From JAEUIE01 sp046350055 (GTDB lineage Bacteria; Planctomycetota; Planctomycetia; Gemmatales; HRBIN36): DNA of 64,000 nucleotides. The DNA lies in the NCBI GenBank assembly GCA_046350055.1, contig JAXMBC010000001.1, positions 62,001-126,000 of the forward strand, in the 5' to 3' direction. The notes beneath the pieces are model-generated. The model was not told the DNA's origin and ran no database searches. It saw nothing but the letters and a program-made list of their open reading frames with translations. Numbering within the stretch: the first letter of the stretch is position 1; each line of letters begins with the position of its first letter. The translations under genes and the position numbers were made by a program. This document shows positions 38,201-46,107 of this stretch, piece after piece.

Positions 38201-40886
38201 GCTGCTGCGGCGCAGCAGTATGGTTTATGACACTGCCGGGCAGATGAAGGCGAGCATCAGTCCACTGCTCAACCGCACCACGATGATCTACGATGCACTG
38301 GGTAGGCAACAGGCGGTACAGAATGCGCTGAACTACCGCAACACGACGGTCTATGATGCGGCGGGCCGAACAGTAGCGATGGTGGATGCTCTGACGAACC
38401 GCAGCACCACTGTCTATGACAGTGCGGATCGTTCGGTGGCCAGTATCAATGCCATGGGCTTCCGTACGACCTCCATCTACGACTTGGCGAATCGCACCGT
38501 GGCTGTGCGGAATGCCCTCAACAACCGTACCAGCTTTGCGTATGATGCCGCCAACCAGCAGCGGCGGATGACCAACGCTCTGGCGAATAGCACCACCCAG
38601 CTTTACGATGCTGCTGGTCAAACAATTGCCACCATCAACCCGCTACTCTTCCGCACGAGCTATCTTTATGATGGTGTAGGCCGGCAGCTCGCGGTGCGTG
38701 ATGCGAACAACAATCGCACCACGACGATCTATGATGTGGCCGGTCGCAATGTGGCCTCTCTGAATGCCCTGAACATCCGGGTGACCACGGTTTGTGATCG
38801 GGCCAGCCAGCGCACTGGCTTGATCGATGGACGAGGGAATCGCACGAGCTTCGCCTACGATGCAAATGGGCGACAGGTTTACGTCATGGATGCCTTGCTC
38901 CGCCGAACCACTTACGGGTATGATGGTGCAGGCCAGCAGACGCTCCGTATTGATGGCCGGAGCCTGCGAACCACCTACTTCTTCGATGCCGAGGGCAAGA
39001 CCACCGGCTGGAAGTATCAGGACCAAACCCGCGCCACCCAGGTCTACGACGCCGTGGGACAACGCATACAAATCAAAGACTGGACGGGACGCTACACGTA
39101 CAACTTCGACGCCGTAGGACGAACCCTCCTGGCGGTAGATAGCTTCGCCAAACGCATTACCTATGGCAACGATGCAGTAGGACAGCGGGTTAGGATGCGC
39201 GAGCCCGATGGTGGCCGGTTCACCTACTGGTACGACGGAGTGGGGCAGATCACACGGTTGCTCAATCCCTTCCAGGAGAACACCACGTTCACCTATGATG
39301 CCGCTGGTCGAAGGACGATGCAGAAGCTCGCTAACCGCGTGCGGGCAAGTTATAGCTACGATGCAGCGGATCGATTGGCGATACTAGCTAATGTGCGAGC
39401 GGATGGCACCTATGTGTCGCGATATGACTACTCTTACGATAACACGATGAACAAGTCACGCGTCATCGAAGCCAACGGAGATCGGGTGACTTGGAGTTAT
39501 GACAAAATCGATCAGCTTACGCGTGAGCAACGAAGTGGGGCAAATGCCTATGACACCACTTATGTCTACGATGAAACGCAGAATCGAAGACTTATGATCG
39601 ATTCGGGGGCGAGGACAACTTACACTTGCGATGCAGCCAATCAATTGCAGTGGACGCAGAACAGTACTGGCCGAACTACCTATGCCTATGACAACGCTGG
39701 GAATCAGACAGTTGAAAGAACGCCTGCACTGACGCGAACTACCCAGATTTGGGATATTGAGAACCGCATGACTCAGTCCCGGATCTCTACAGGCAGAACT
39801 ACCTTTGCATACAACGGGGACAATCTGAGGGTGCAGACAATTGATGCAACAGCAACCAGTAAGGTCATCTGGGATGGCCAAATCTACCTAGTGGAGACCA
39901 ATACTGCCCATGTAACCCAAGCGATCTATACGAACGAACCAACGCAGTATGGGTACTTGCTCAGCCAGCGTCGGGCTGCCACCAGCTACTATCATGCCGA
40001 TGCTCCAGGCTCGGTCACTAGCTTATCAGACAACAGTGGTTTAGTTACTGATTCGTACTTATACAAGGCATTCGGAATTAGCGCGGCAAGCAGTGGGACG
40101 ACATCGAACCCATTTAGATATATTGGAACTATAGGGTACTACTCGCATGATAGTTTAATATATATTCGCGAACGCTGGTATGCGCCTTTGTTTGCTAGGT
40201 GGATAACTCATGATCCAATTGGACTTGCGGACAGCACTAATCTGTATACATATTGCAGAAATCGTCCTCTTATTAGAATTGATCCTAGCGGCCTACGCTG
40301 CTGTGAGGCTTGCAAGTGTCAGAAGCCAATTATCACTGTAAACGCATGGATTTACATAGACTGGGCTCGATTTACACCTAGTGTAACGCATTTGAAAGGT
40401 GAATATGGCATACATGCTGACTTTAAAGCTACTGCTGCGACTATTGGTAAATGCAATACATGCTATATTAGTCAGTGGTCTAGATCGATGGTTTGGGAGA
40501 AAAGTAGAAAATGGCCAACGATGAAGTACAACAAACAGAGCAATCCAAAATGGCATCATGATGCCGATTGCAAGGGACAGGATACTAACAAAGACAAACT
40601 TTTATTCTGCGCATATCCATGCGATGAGTCAAAATGTGCTGGAGAATTGTATTATCGTGATACACCTGGTTTTACTTGGAATAAAGCTTTTGGGGTGAAT
40701 TCAATAACTGATATATTGACTGAAGATTATTGCATATGGCTTAAATTTGACACTGAAATATGCTGCGTCTCGGAGGATGGCTCCAAAAAATGTACTACTC
40801 TTAGTATTGACGATGGGACTTGTGGAGACGGAAGTAAACCACCGAGACCAGTCTCTATGCCGGAATGGCCTGAGGGGCCACGTTGA
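35283..40886 (+). CDS. RHS/YD-repeat protein, locus 4, intact
   Basis: The 1,867-residue protein has the same order as locus 3: MYQCVVTEDTLPRSGTV start, Gly/Cys-rich segment (GCGCGGGCGGGCGCGGSCGC at about 79-98), beta-rich segment and 46 YD-type units by hand count. The core ends with YTYCRNRPLIRIDPSGL. The tail is Cys-rich (RCCEACKCQKP, KCNTCY, CAYPCDESKC, EICCVSEDGSKKC) and ends Pro-rich. Single-residue differences from other copies are scattered over the core, while the tail has no resemblance to theirs. It is the only RHS copy on the plus strand. A GTG at 35268 is in frame, but the ATG at 35283 has GGTGGGAG at proper distance. Confidence 0.88.
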   Translation: MYQCVVTEDTLPRSGTVTMGGGSPTPPALGSSDGCQGSGCCSPGGSNIVIGDQPPFWHGGTMPSSGGSGHGGSGGGGGCGCGGGCGGGCGCGGSCGCGLGTPSIPRPGLTLPTPITVADVIQDSSVFPRASFSSPALNTLQAQFSELSKDTGHSLGEYSGHVGAFPVVEPVSGTLYAMLTPPVGGLFDPYPQFFYAGKSPAASTYGYGWNCTWDRTLVMVSSTVVNVVVASGTSFVFSGKDVSGYYSPASGLSSSVQESGSGWNEVTDTGTKYRYDSSGLLKYVANGSDTRWTVTRDGGGRINFITDPFLRRTSFAYDGSNKIRRLTDPANRITSFVVDGSGDLTKFTRPDGNRTTMAYDGNHRLTGWNPLGGPRYTLAYDGSTGKATSLLWPLGGRVSLTYRYKFGTIPVGTVISDAHYLRTTLTYTNGVLGSVRNPLAQICTFTYSNGFLASYTNPLLSAWVVGNQSNVTYGRRALSFAPPPLVFPPPEDNYFVGVNSSGQSTSIVDANGNSTLFRYDGNKNRIASIDPQSRRNTYLYNSRGQLAGILNPLLFRSTYLYDSVGRLQAWLNPANQRYSFGYDAYSQVNWHSTPAGTRTTYLRDIVGRVQSVIDPLRRRTSYVFDAGVRVSSVINPLNFRVSYLFDAAGRTVAKIDELGARTTAVYDHGEDHPYRMVDPMGRITTSVFDNAHRKIASINPLSFRNTTVYDAAGNPIAKVDPLLRRTTTIYDERNRVKAQINGLNFRTSYLYDNSDRLTAVVNALNQRTTTIYDTLFNPVARVNALGFRTTTVYDRANQPVSMISPLLQRNTMVYDGSGRVKATINPLNFRTSYLYDSEGRQSVVVDPLQRRNTTVFNTAGQVIAQVDGLGRRNSMIYDAAGRSLATINPMLQRNTSVYDAANRVIAGINPLNFRSTTVYNAVGQTVARIDPLGRRGTMVYDAGGRDVASINPLNFRNTTVYNSADETVASIDPLLRRSSMVYDTAGQMKASISPLLNRTTMIYDALGRQQAVQNALNYRNTTVYDAAGRTVAMVDALTNRSTTVYDSADRSVASINAMGFRTTSIYDLANRTVAVRNALNNRTSFAYDAANQQRRMTNALANSTTQLYDAAGQTIATINPLLFRTSYLYDGVGRQLAVRDANNNRTTTIYDVAGRNVASLNALNIRVTTVCDRASQRTGLIDGRGNRTSFAYDANGRQVYVMDALLRRTTYGYDGAGQQTLRIDGRSLRTTYFFDAEGKTTGWKYQDQTRATQVYDAVGQRIQIKDWTGRYTYNFDAVGRTLLAVDSFAKRITYGNDAVGQRVRMREPDGGRFTYWYDGVGQITRLLNPFQENTTFTYDAAGRRTMQKLANRVRASYSYDAADRLAILANVRADGTYVSRYDYSYDNTMNKSRVIEANGDRVTWSYDKIDQLTREQRSGANAYDTTYVYDETQNRRLMIDSGARTTYTCDAANQLQWTQNSTGRTTYAYDNAGNQTVERTPALTRTTQIWDIENRMTQSRISTGRTTFAYNGDNLRVQTIDATATSKVIWDGQIYLVETNTAHVTQAIYTNEPTQYGYLLSQRRAATSYYHADAPGSVTSLSDNSGLVTDSYLYKAFGISAASSGTTSNPFRYIGTIGYYSHDSLIYIRERWYAPLFARWITHDPIGLADSTNLYTYCRNRPLIRIDPSGLRCCEACKCQKPIITVNAWIYIDWARFTPSVTHLKGEYGIHADFKATAATIGKCNTCYISQWSRSMVWEKSRKWPTMKYNKQSNPKWHHDADCKGQDTNKDKLLFCAYPCDESKCAGELYYRDTPGFTWNKAFGVNSITDILTEDYCIWLKFDTEICCVSEDGSKKCTTLSIDDGTCGDGSKPPRPVSMPEWPEGPR

Positions 40887-40904
40887 TCATAAAGGGAGCA
40901 ATCC

Positions 40905-41249
40905 ATGAAAAGCCTTACTCGTACAGTTGCAACATATATGTTTGTGTATGTTTCTTTCCTTATTGTGTTTTCGCTGTATAGCGCAGTTGGTATCGCGTGT
41001 CTTGAAGACAACTATCATCGCATGTACTTGCTAGACAGAAATAAGATTGGTATATTTGTATCTTCAATGAATGATATCTTCAAAGATGATTACGAGAAAA
41101 AGAGTGTACTGGATACCAAAAATGAAATGTATGCATATTACTTAATTTTATTTCCTCAATTATCATCGGCTCTATGTACTCTTATCTTCGGTATCGCTGG
41201 ACATTCTGGATTGCGTATATTTATTAGCCTTCGGCAATCACGTTCGTAG
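40905..41249 (+). CDS. Small two-segment membrane protein downstream of RHS locus 4
   Basis: The 114-residue product has two hydrophobic segments (about 9-31, VATYMFVYVSFLIVFSLYSA, and about 76-103 with YYLILFPQLSSALCTLIFGI) separated by a charged loop with the acidic/basic stretch FKDDYEKKSV. The ATG follows AAGGGAG by 7 bp, 18 bp after the RHS stop. It has no recognised family. By position it is the candidate partner of RHS locus 4. Confidence 0.68.
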   Translation: MKSLTRTVATYMFVYVSFLIVFSLYSAVGIACLEDNYHRMYLLDRNKIGIFVSSMNDIFKDDYEKKSVLDTKNEMYAYYLILFPQLSSALCTLIFGIAGHSGLRIFISLRQSRS

Positions 41250-41402
41250 TCGCATGGTACGATAGTGCCCAAAACGCCAGTCCTGAACACGCAGTCACGA
41301 AGACCCACTCACGGCTGACCATGATGGCGATTCTGCATCCCAATCCTGACATCTGTGGCCCGGCAGCAACTAACTCACGCCGCCCGGCGGTGATAGCTCC
41401 TC

Positions 41403-41671
41403 GTATGCGTCCGACGAATCCCGTCACTTCGTGCCGGGGTTTGGCTTCCAGCGATGGGGAAACAGTTGGCGTAGCTCTTCAGGAGTGGCTGGCAGTGCCA
41501 GTCGTTGCAACACGTCGCGGAGATAGGCCCAGGGTTCGACTTCATGGCGTTTGCAGCTGGCGAGCACGCTGAAGAGGATGGCAGCGGTTTGGCCTCCCTG
41601 GGGGCTTCCGACGAAGAGCCAGTTGCGTCGTCCCAGGGCGATGCCACGCAGTGACCGCTCGGCGATGTTGT
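41403..41671 (-). mobile_element. IS66 3' fragment in inverted orientation
   Basis: It starts with the element terminus GTATGCGTCCGACGAATCCC and continues as the complement of the tnpC 3' end, matching 43938-44206 closely. It breaks off at GCGATGTTGT, directly at the left terminus of the intact IS66. The fragment includes the TnpC C-terminus with the Glu region. Confidence 0.85.
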
Positions 41672-41743
41672 GTTTCCGTCCGGTGAATCACGTTCTTGAC
41701 AGGTTTGCTAACCTCGATCTCTTTCTTTGGAGTCGAGGGTGTT

Positions 41744-42115
41744 ATGGCGAACCGGATGCGGAGTGAGGCGAAGGAGCGGTTGTGGCGGGAGCAGGTGTCG
41801 TCGTGGCAACGGAGTGGGTTGTCGATCCGGCAGTACTGCCAGCAGCATCAGTTGAACGAACCCAACTTCTACGCATGGCGTCGTGAACTGGCACGGCGAG
41901 ACGAAGCCGGTGGCATTCCTGCCCACCCGGTTCCGCGCGCCATGCCGTCATCCGTGACATGGATGCCGGTTACGGTCGATTCATCAACGACGCCGGTGGT
42001 GGAAGTGCAACTCCCCAATGGGACGGTGCTGCGCGTTCCAGCCGGTGTGGAGCGTGTAACGCTGGAACGCATCCTGACGGCACTGCACCAAGCTACTCAG
42101 GAAGCACAGTCATGA
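41744..42115 (+). CDS. tnpA: IS66 accessory protein TnpA
   Basis: A 123-residue helix-turn-helix protein: basic N-terminus, then WREQVSSWQRSGLSIRQYCQ and NFYAWRRELARRDEAG, typical of IS66/IS3-type Orf1 DNA-binding proteins. It is required with TnpB and TnpC for transposition in this family. Its stop overlaps the tnpB start (ATGA). Confidence 0.85.
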   Translation: MANRMRSEAKERLWREQVSSWQRSGLSIRQYCQQHQLNEPNFYAWRRELARRDEAGGIPAHPVPRAMPSSVTWMPVTVDSSTTPVVEVQLPNGTVLRVPAGVERVTLERILTALHQATQEAQS

Positions 42116-42498
42116 TCACGCTGCGACTGCCGGCCCGGGTGTTTTTGTGTCTTGCTCCCACTGATATGCGGAAGAGCTTCGATGGCCTGGCATCGGTGGT
42201 GTCCAGCACGATGGCTGCCGATCCTCTGGCGGGTGATCTGTTCGTCTTCCGCGGCAAGCGTGGCGACCGGATCAAGCTGCTCTATTTCGATGGCGATGGC
42301 TACGCGCTGTGGTACAAGCGACTGGAAGAAGGCACGTTTGTCTTTCCCGCTACCGGGAGCACTCAAGGCGAGTCGGGGCTGTCGATCCGTGCTGCGGACC
42401 TGGTGATGCTGCTGGATGGCGTCGATCTGAGCAGCGTCAAGCGGCAGAAACGCTACCAGCGTCCGTTGCCCCAGGTTGCTCAGGCTGCCTCGGCGTAG
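42112..42498 (+). CDS. tnpB: IS66 Orf2-like protein TnpB
   Basis: A 128-residue protein with the IS66 Orf2 core: VFLCLAPTDMRKSFDGLASV, DLFVFRGKRGDRIKLLYFDG and WYKRLEEGTFVFP. Its biochemical role in transposition is unclear in the family. It overlaps tnpA by 4 bp and is followed by a 94-bp gap before tnpC. Confidence 0.9.
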   Translation: MITLRLPARVFLCLAPTDMRKSFDGLASVVSSTMAADPLAGDLFVFRGKRGDRIKLLYFDGDGYALWYKRLEEGTFVFPATGSTQGESGLSIRAADLVMLLDGVDLSSVKRQKRYQRPLPQVAQAASA

Positions 42499-42592
42499 CC
42501 TTGTGACTCGGCATCGTCACTGAATCAGAGAGATTTTCCAGAATCGGAATCGAGCTGCGAAACTTCTTCCGCAGTAGAGCGTACTACTAGGC

Positions 42593-44185
42593 ATGAGCAA
42601 GGATGTTCTCCCTCCTGATCCCCTGTCGCTGCCCGAAGATGTCGCGCTGCTCAAGGCGATGATTGTGGAACTGCAGCAAGCCCAGCAGCGTAGTCAACGC
42701 ACCATTGATGGTCTGCAACAACGACTGGAACAACTGCTCAAGCGTCTGTATGGTCCGCGTGGCGAGAAGTTCGACCCTCAGGCGTATGCCCTGTTTCCGG
42801 AACTGAAGGCGCTGCTGGATCAGCCTGCTCCACCCTTAGCACAGCCTGTACAAGAAGCTGGGGCCACACCGAAGAAGTCATCCACGGGTCGTCGCCAGCT
42901 TCCCTCATCCCTTCGCCGTGAACAGCATCGCTACGAACTGCCCGAAGATCAGCGGCAATGCCCGAACTGCCACGTCACCTGCGAACCGTTCAGCGAAGAG
43001 GTGACTGAGCAGCTCGATTACATCCCCGCCAATCTCTTCGTGCACGAGCACATCCGCTGCAAGTATGCCTGCCCCCAGTGCAAAAGCCATGTCGTGACCG
43101 CTCCCAAGCCGGCCCAACCCATCGACAAAGGGCTGCCTGCGGCCGGCCTCATCGCTCATGTCGCCGTGTGCAAGTACAGCGATCATGTACCGCTCCATCG
43201 CCAGGAGCAGATCTTTGCCCGGCATGGCCTGGAACTCCCTCGATCCACGACCTGTGATTGGATGGCGTCAGCTGCAGAACTGCTCAAGCCGCTCTACGAC
43301 GAGATGATCAAAGAGATCCTGCAGTCGCGCCTGCTGCACACGGACGACACGCGGGTGTCGATGCAGGACAAGGCGACACCAGGAAAAACGACCTCGACCC
43401 GCTTCTGGACCTATGTCGGGGATGATGAGCATCCCCTGACAGTCTTCGACTTTACACTCTCACGGCAACGTGATGGCCCCGCCTCCTTCCTGAAGGGTTA
43501 TTCGGGAGCGATTCAGGCCGATGGGTACTCGGCCTACGATGGCATCGCGCTCAGCGGTAACAACCCACGCGGTGGGTGCTGGGCCCATGCGCGCCGTCAC
43601 TTCCATGACACCGAGAAGACGGCACCACCGATGTATTATGCCGAGGTCATGGCCCGCATCGGTCGGCTGTTTGCCATCGAACGGGACATCAAGGAGCGGC
43701 TGGAGTCGATGACAGAGCAACAAGGCCATCCCGTCGTGGGGACGGCTGCCGATGCGGTGCGCCTGGAGGTACGACAGTTACGCACGATACCGGAGCTTGA
43801 GACGCTACGCCACTTCCTCGACGAGCAGAAGAAGGACGCGTTGCCCAAGAGTCCCTGGGGACAGGCGGTGAACTACGCCCTCAACCAGTGGGACGACTTG
43901 TGTCTCTTCACCACGCTCGGCTGTTTGGCGATAGACAACAACATCGCCGAGCGGTCACTGCGTGGCATCGCCCTGGGACGACGCAACTGGCTCTTCGTCG
44001 GAAGCCCCCAGGGAGGCCAAACCGCTGCCATCCTCTTCAGCGTGCTCGCCAGCTGCAAACGCCATGAAGTCGAACCCTGGGCCTATCTCCGCGACGTGTT
44101 GCAACGACTGGCACTGCCAGCCACTCCTGAAGAGCTACGCCAACTGTTTCCCCATCGCTGGAAGCCAAACCCCGGCACGAAGTGA
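42593..44185 (+). CDS. tnpC: IS66 transposase TnpC
   Basis: The 530-residue DDE transposase has an N-terminal coiled coil/leucine zipper (about 18-55), a zinc-finger-like segment (CPNCHVTCEPF ... CKYACPQCKSH, about 122-165) and the catalytic domain with HTDDTRVSM, ADGYSAYDG and IAERSLRGIALGRRNWLFVG (D, D, E). All parts are present, so this copy should be active and could mobilise the related fragments in the window. Confidence 0.92.
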   Translation: MSKDVLPPDPLSLPEDVALLKAMIVELQQAQQRSQRTIDGLQQRLEQLLKRLYGPRGEKFDPQAYALFPELKALLDQPAPPLAQPVQEAGATPKKSSTGRRQLPSSLRREQHRYELPEDQRQCPNCHVTCEPFSEEVTEQLDYIPANLFVHEHIRCKYACPQCKSHVVTAPKPAQPIDKGLPAAGLIAHVAVCKYSDHVPLHRQEQIFARHGLELPRSTTCDWMASAAELLKPLYDEMIKEILQSRLLHTDDTRVSMQDKATPGKTTSTRFWTYVGDDEHPLTVFDFTLSRQRDGPASFLKGYSGAIQADGYSAYDGIALSGNNPRGGCWAHARRHFHDTEKTAPPMYYAEVMARIGRLFAIERDIKERLESMTEQQGHPVVGTAADAVRLEVRQLRTIPELETLRHFLDEQKKDALPKSPWGQAVNYALNQWDDLCLFTTLGCLAIDNNIAERSLRGIALGRRNWLFVGSPQGGQTAAILFSVLASCKRHEVEPWAYLRDVLQRLALPATPEELRQLFPHRWKPNPGTK

Positions 44186-44214
44186 CGGGATTCGTCGGAC
44201 GCATACCTCTTCTT

Positions 44215-44470
44215 CATCTGACCAGCAGCGTCGTACATCCCGCCTCCAGATTACGCAGCAATTCGGGAATCGGGCCTCTGACAGGCCGAAATCGCTACAG
44301 CCTTAATTCGGGAAAGAGTGCGACCACAATTTGGTCGGGGACACATGACCAGCCCCATCGTACACCCCGTCTCCAGTTTGCGCAACAATTCGGGAATCGG
44401 GCCTCTGGGAGGCCGAAATCGTTACAGCCTTAATTCGGGAAAATGTGCGACCAGAATTAAGACGGGGACA
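44215..44470. repeat. Two tandem units of about 128 bp with internal hairpins
   Basis: Units start near 44215 and 44344. Both contain CAATTCGGGAATCGGGCCTC, GGCCGAAATCG, TACAGCCTTAATTCGGGAAA and end with GGGGACA. In unit 2, CTTAATTC and GAATTAAG can pair around GGGAAAATGTGCGACCA. The unit may be the non-coding end of an unrecognised small transposable element or a REP-like sequence. It separates IS66 from the LRR gene 3' end. Confidence 0.7.
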
Positions 44471-44471
44471 G

Positions 44472-46070
44472 CTATTCTTTTTGGGTTGCAATATCAATTA
44501 TCCGTAGGCGTATGTCGTAGTTAATCCTTATAGTAACCCTACTACCAATTCGAATTGACTTAATAGCATCAAGCGTTGCCTTCTCCCAACATCCGCCTTC
44601 ATCAGGCGACCCTCCTAGCCACCTTGGCACTGCATTTACAACCTCATTGTCTCCGTTGTGGCTAATGCCTATCCAATACTCCCCTTTGTCAACAACCTTT
44701 CCGGATATAGTGTTCTCCAGTATCTTTGGAGGCACCACAACTTCAGATTCTATATGTCCCCATCCAATTGTACCCCGTTTCATAATTACTTCGCAGTCCG
44801 GGAGGATCTTACTCAGAATGCCTTCGCCGGTTGAAGTAATATGAGTCCCAATAAGATAAAGTTTCCTAAGCGTCGTCAGCTTCGCTAAGTAAGGAATGCA
44901 CGTATCAGTCACAGGAGTATTCGATAGATCTAGTACTTCTAGTGATTGCAAATTCTTTAAATGTACAACACCAGCATCAGTGACCATTGAAGAGGAAACT
45001 CCAAGTTCACGTAAATCACGTGCTTGGCCTAATGCCCTAAGGGATTTATCTGATAATTTTGAAGATCCTGAGAAAACGAGATTAGTTAGCCCAGGAACGC
45101 TGCTCAGTAACCTGACACCATCATCAGATACTTGGCTACAGGAATGCAAATGCAATTCACGGAGCTTGCCTAACCTTGCTAATCGACCAACACCCATGTC
45201 AGTTATTGCACCCTTATCTATCCTTCCTTTAGTTTGATTTATTAAGACATACTTAAGTTTGTTGCATTTGGATAATTCCGATAGCCACTGGTCATTGATG
45301 TTCATATATACCAAATGCACAGTTTCCAGATTAGGGAATAGCACAGATATGTCGGGGCAATCTGGACACTTCACATTGCTATTGGAAGCTTCAAGTTGTA
45401 TTTTTTGTAGATTTCTCATCGATGACAAGTATTCTATTGCTTTTGAGCTGATTTTATTATATCTGACTGACAGTTCTTCAATCGTATTTAGGCTTGATAA
45501 ATTCTCATAATCGACATCATTTCCTTCAATTGTAATCGCTAGCGTCTTCAATCTCTTTAGGTTTTGCAACAATTTGAATGCTGGTACATTATTACTATCG
45601 GTAAATTGGAAGCTGCAAGATAGTTTCTGCATTTTATCTAAGTTACATATTGTTGGCAATGACTCACAAGTTAGCAAAGTGCCAGAAAGATCTAGCTCAG
45701 TAAGATCGTAAAGGCATGAGAGATAATTGATACATGAATCATTTATTGCAGTGCCTCGAAGGTTCAATACCTGCAAGCCCCTCAGATCCGCTAGCCACTG
45801 AAAATCAGTTGGTTTAATCCGCTTGCCACTGAGATCAAGTGACTTTAAGTTCGTATGGCTTGCGATTTCCTTCATCTGAGACTGAGTAATGACATCATCA
45901 TCATATGCGTCTGTTGATGCATTGGTGTACGCGCTATATGATTTAGAAGTGCTCATAAATACCTGGATCGCTACATAGCATATAAGCCCAATAAATGCGA
46001 ACGTGCATATGACGATCGTGCAATTACGCCTCATGTTATAACTCGATGCGAATGGAGTGTTGGCCTGCAT
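44472..46070 (-). CDS. Membrane-anchored leucine-rich-repeat protein downstream of RHS locus 5
   Basis: The 532-residue product has an N-terminal membrane helix at about 17-35 (IVICTFAFIGLICYVAIQV), then leucine-rich repeats from about 65 to 430 (for example LKSLDLSGKRIKPTDFQWLA, LQVLNLRGTAINDSCINYLS, LEVLDLSNTPVTDTCIPYLA), a repeat type common in planctomycetes. A C-terminal domain of about 90 residues (GKVVDKGEYWIGISHNGDNE onwards) follows. The start has AGGGAGA 7 bp upstream, 37 bp after the RHS stop. LRR solenoids bind proteins, which suits a binding partner of the RHS tail; this is inference. It is much larger than the other partners. Confidence 0.75.
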   Translation of the reverse strand: MQANTPFASSYNMRRNCTIVICTFAFIGLICYVAIQVFMSTSKSYSAYTNASTDAYDDDVITQSQMKEIASHTNLKSLDLSGKRIKPTDFQWLADLRGLQVLNLRGTAINDSCINYLSCLYDLTELDLSGTLLTCESLPTICNLDKMQKLSCSFQFTDSNNVPAFKLLQNLKRLKTLAITIEGNDVDYENLSSLNTIEELSVRYNKISSKAIEYLSSMRNLQKIQLEASNSNVKCPDCPDISVLFPNLETVHLVYMNINDQWLSELSKCNKLKYVLINQTKGRIDKGAITDMGVGRLARLGKLRELHLHSCSQVSDDGVRLLSSVPGLTNLVFSGSSKLSDKSLRALGQARDLRELGVSSSMVTDAGVVHLKNLQSLEVLDLSNTPVTDTCIPYLAKLTTLRKLYLIGTHITSTGEGILSKILPDCEVIMKRGTIGWGHIESEVVVPPKILENTISGKVVDKGEYWIGISHNGDNEVVNAVPRWLGGSPDEGGCWEKATLDAIKSIRIGSRVTIRINYDIRLRIIDIATQKE

Positions 46071-46107
46071 TCAAAGTCTCCCTATGAGATTCACATTCTG
46101 AATCACC

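Larger units (their letters stand above)
41672..44206 (+). mobile_element. Intact IS66-family insertion sequence
   Basis: The termini GTTTCCGTCCGGTGAATCAC (left) and, on the complement, GTATGCGTCCGACGAATCCC (right) are imperfect inverted repeats. tnpA, tnpB and tnpC are all open and in the standard order. The expected 8-bp target duplication is not visible: left flank GATGTTGT, right flank CTCTTCTT. The left flank is another IS66 copy, so recombination after insertion is likely. Confidence 0.85.

Noticed and set aside
37542..38621. Long minus-strand open frame (359 codons) inside RHS locus 4
   Set aside because: It is antisense to the YD-repeat array and arises from the repeated codon pattern. 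Similar frames occur in the other RHS copies. No start signal or family similarity.
35283..40886. Periodic 63-bp repeats considered as a CRISPR or satellite
   Set aside because: The period equals 21 codons of YD repeats in one open frame, the units differ in sequence, and no spacer structure exists. No CRISPR array is visible in the window.
41664..44214. 8-bp target site duplication around the intact IS66
   Set aside because: The flanks GATGTTGT and CTCTTCTT do not match, so no duplication could be claimed.
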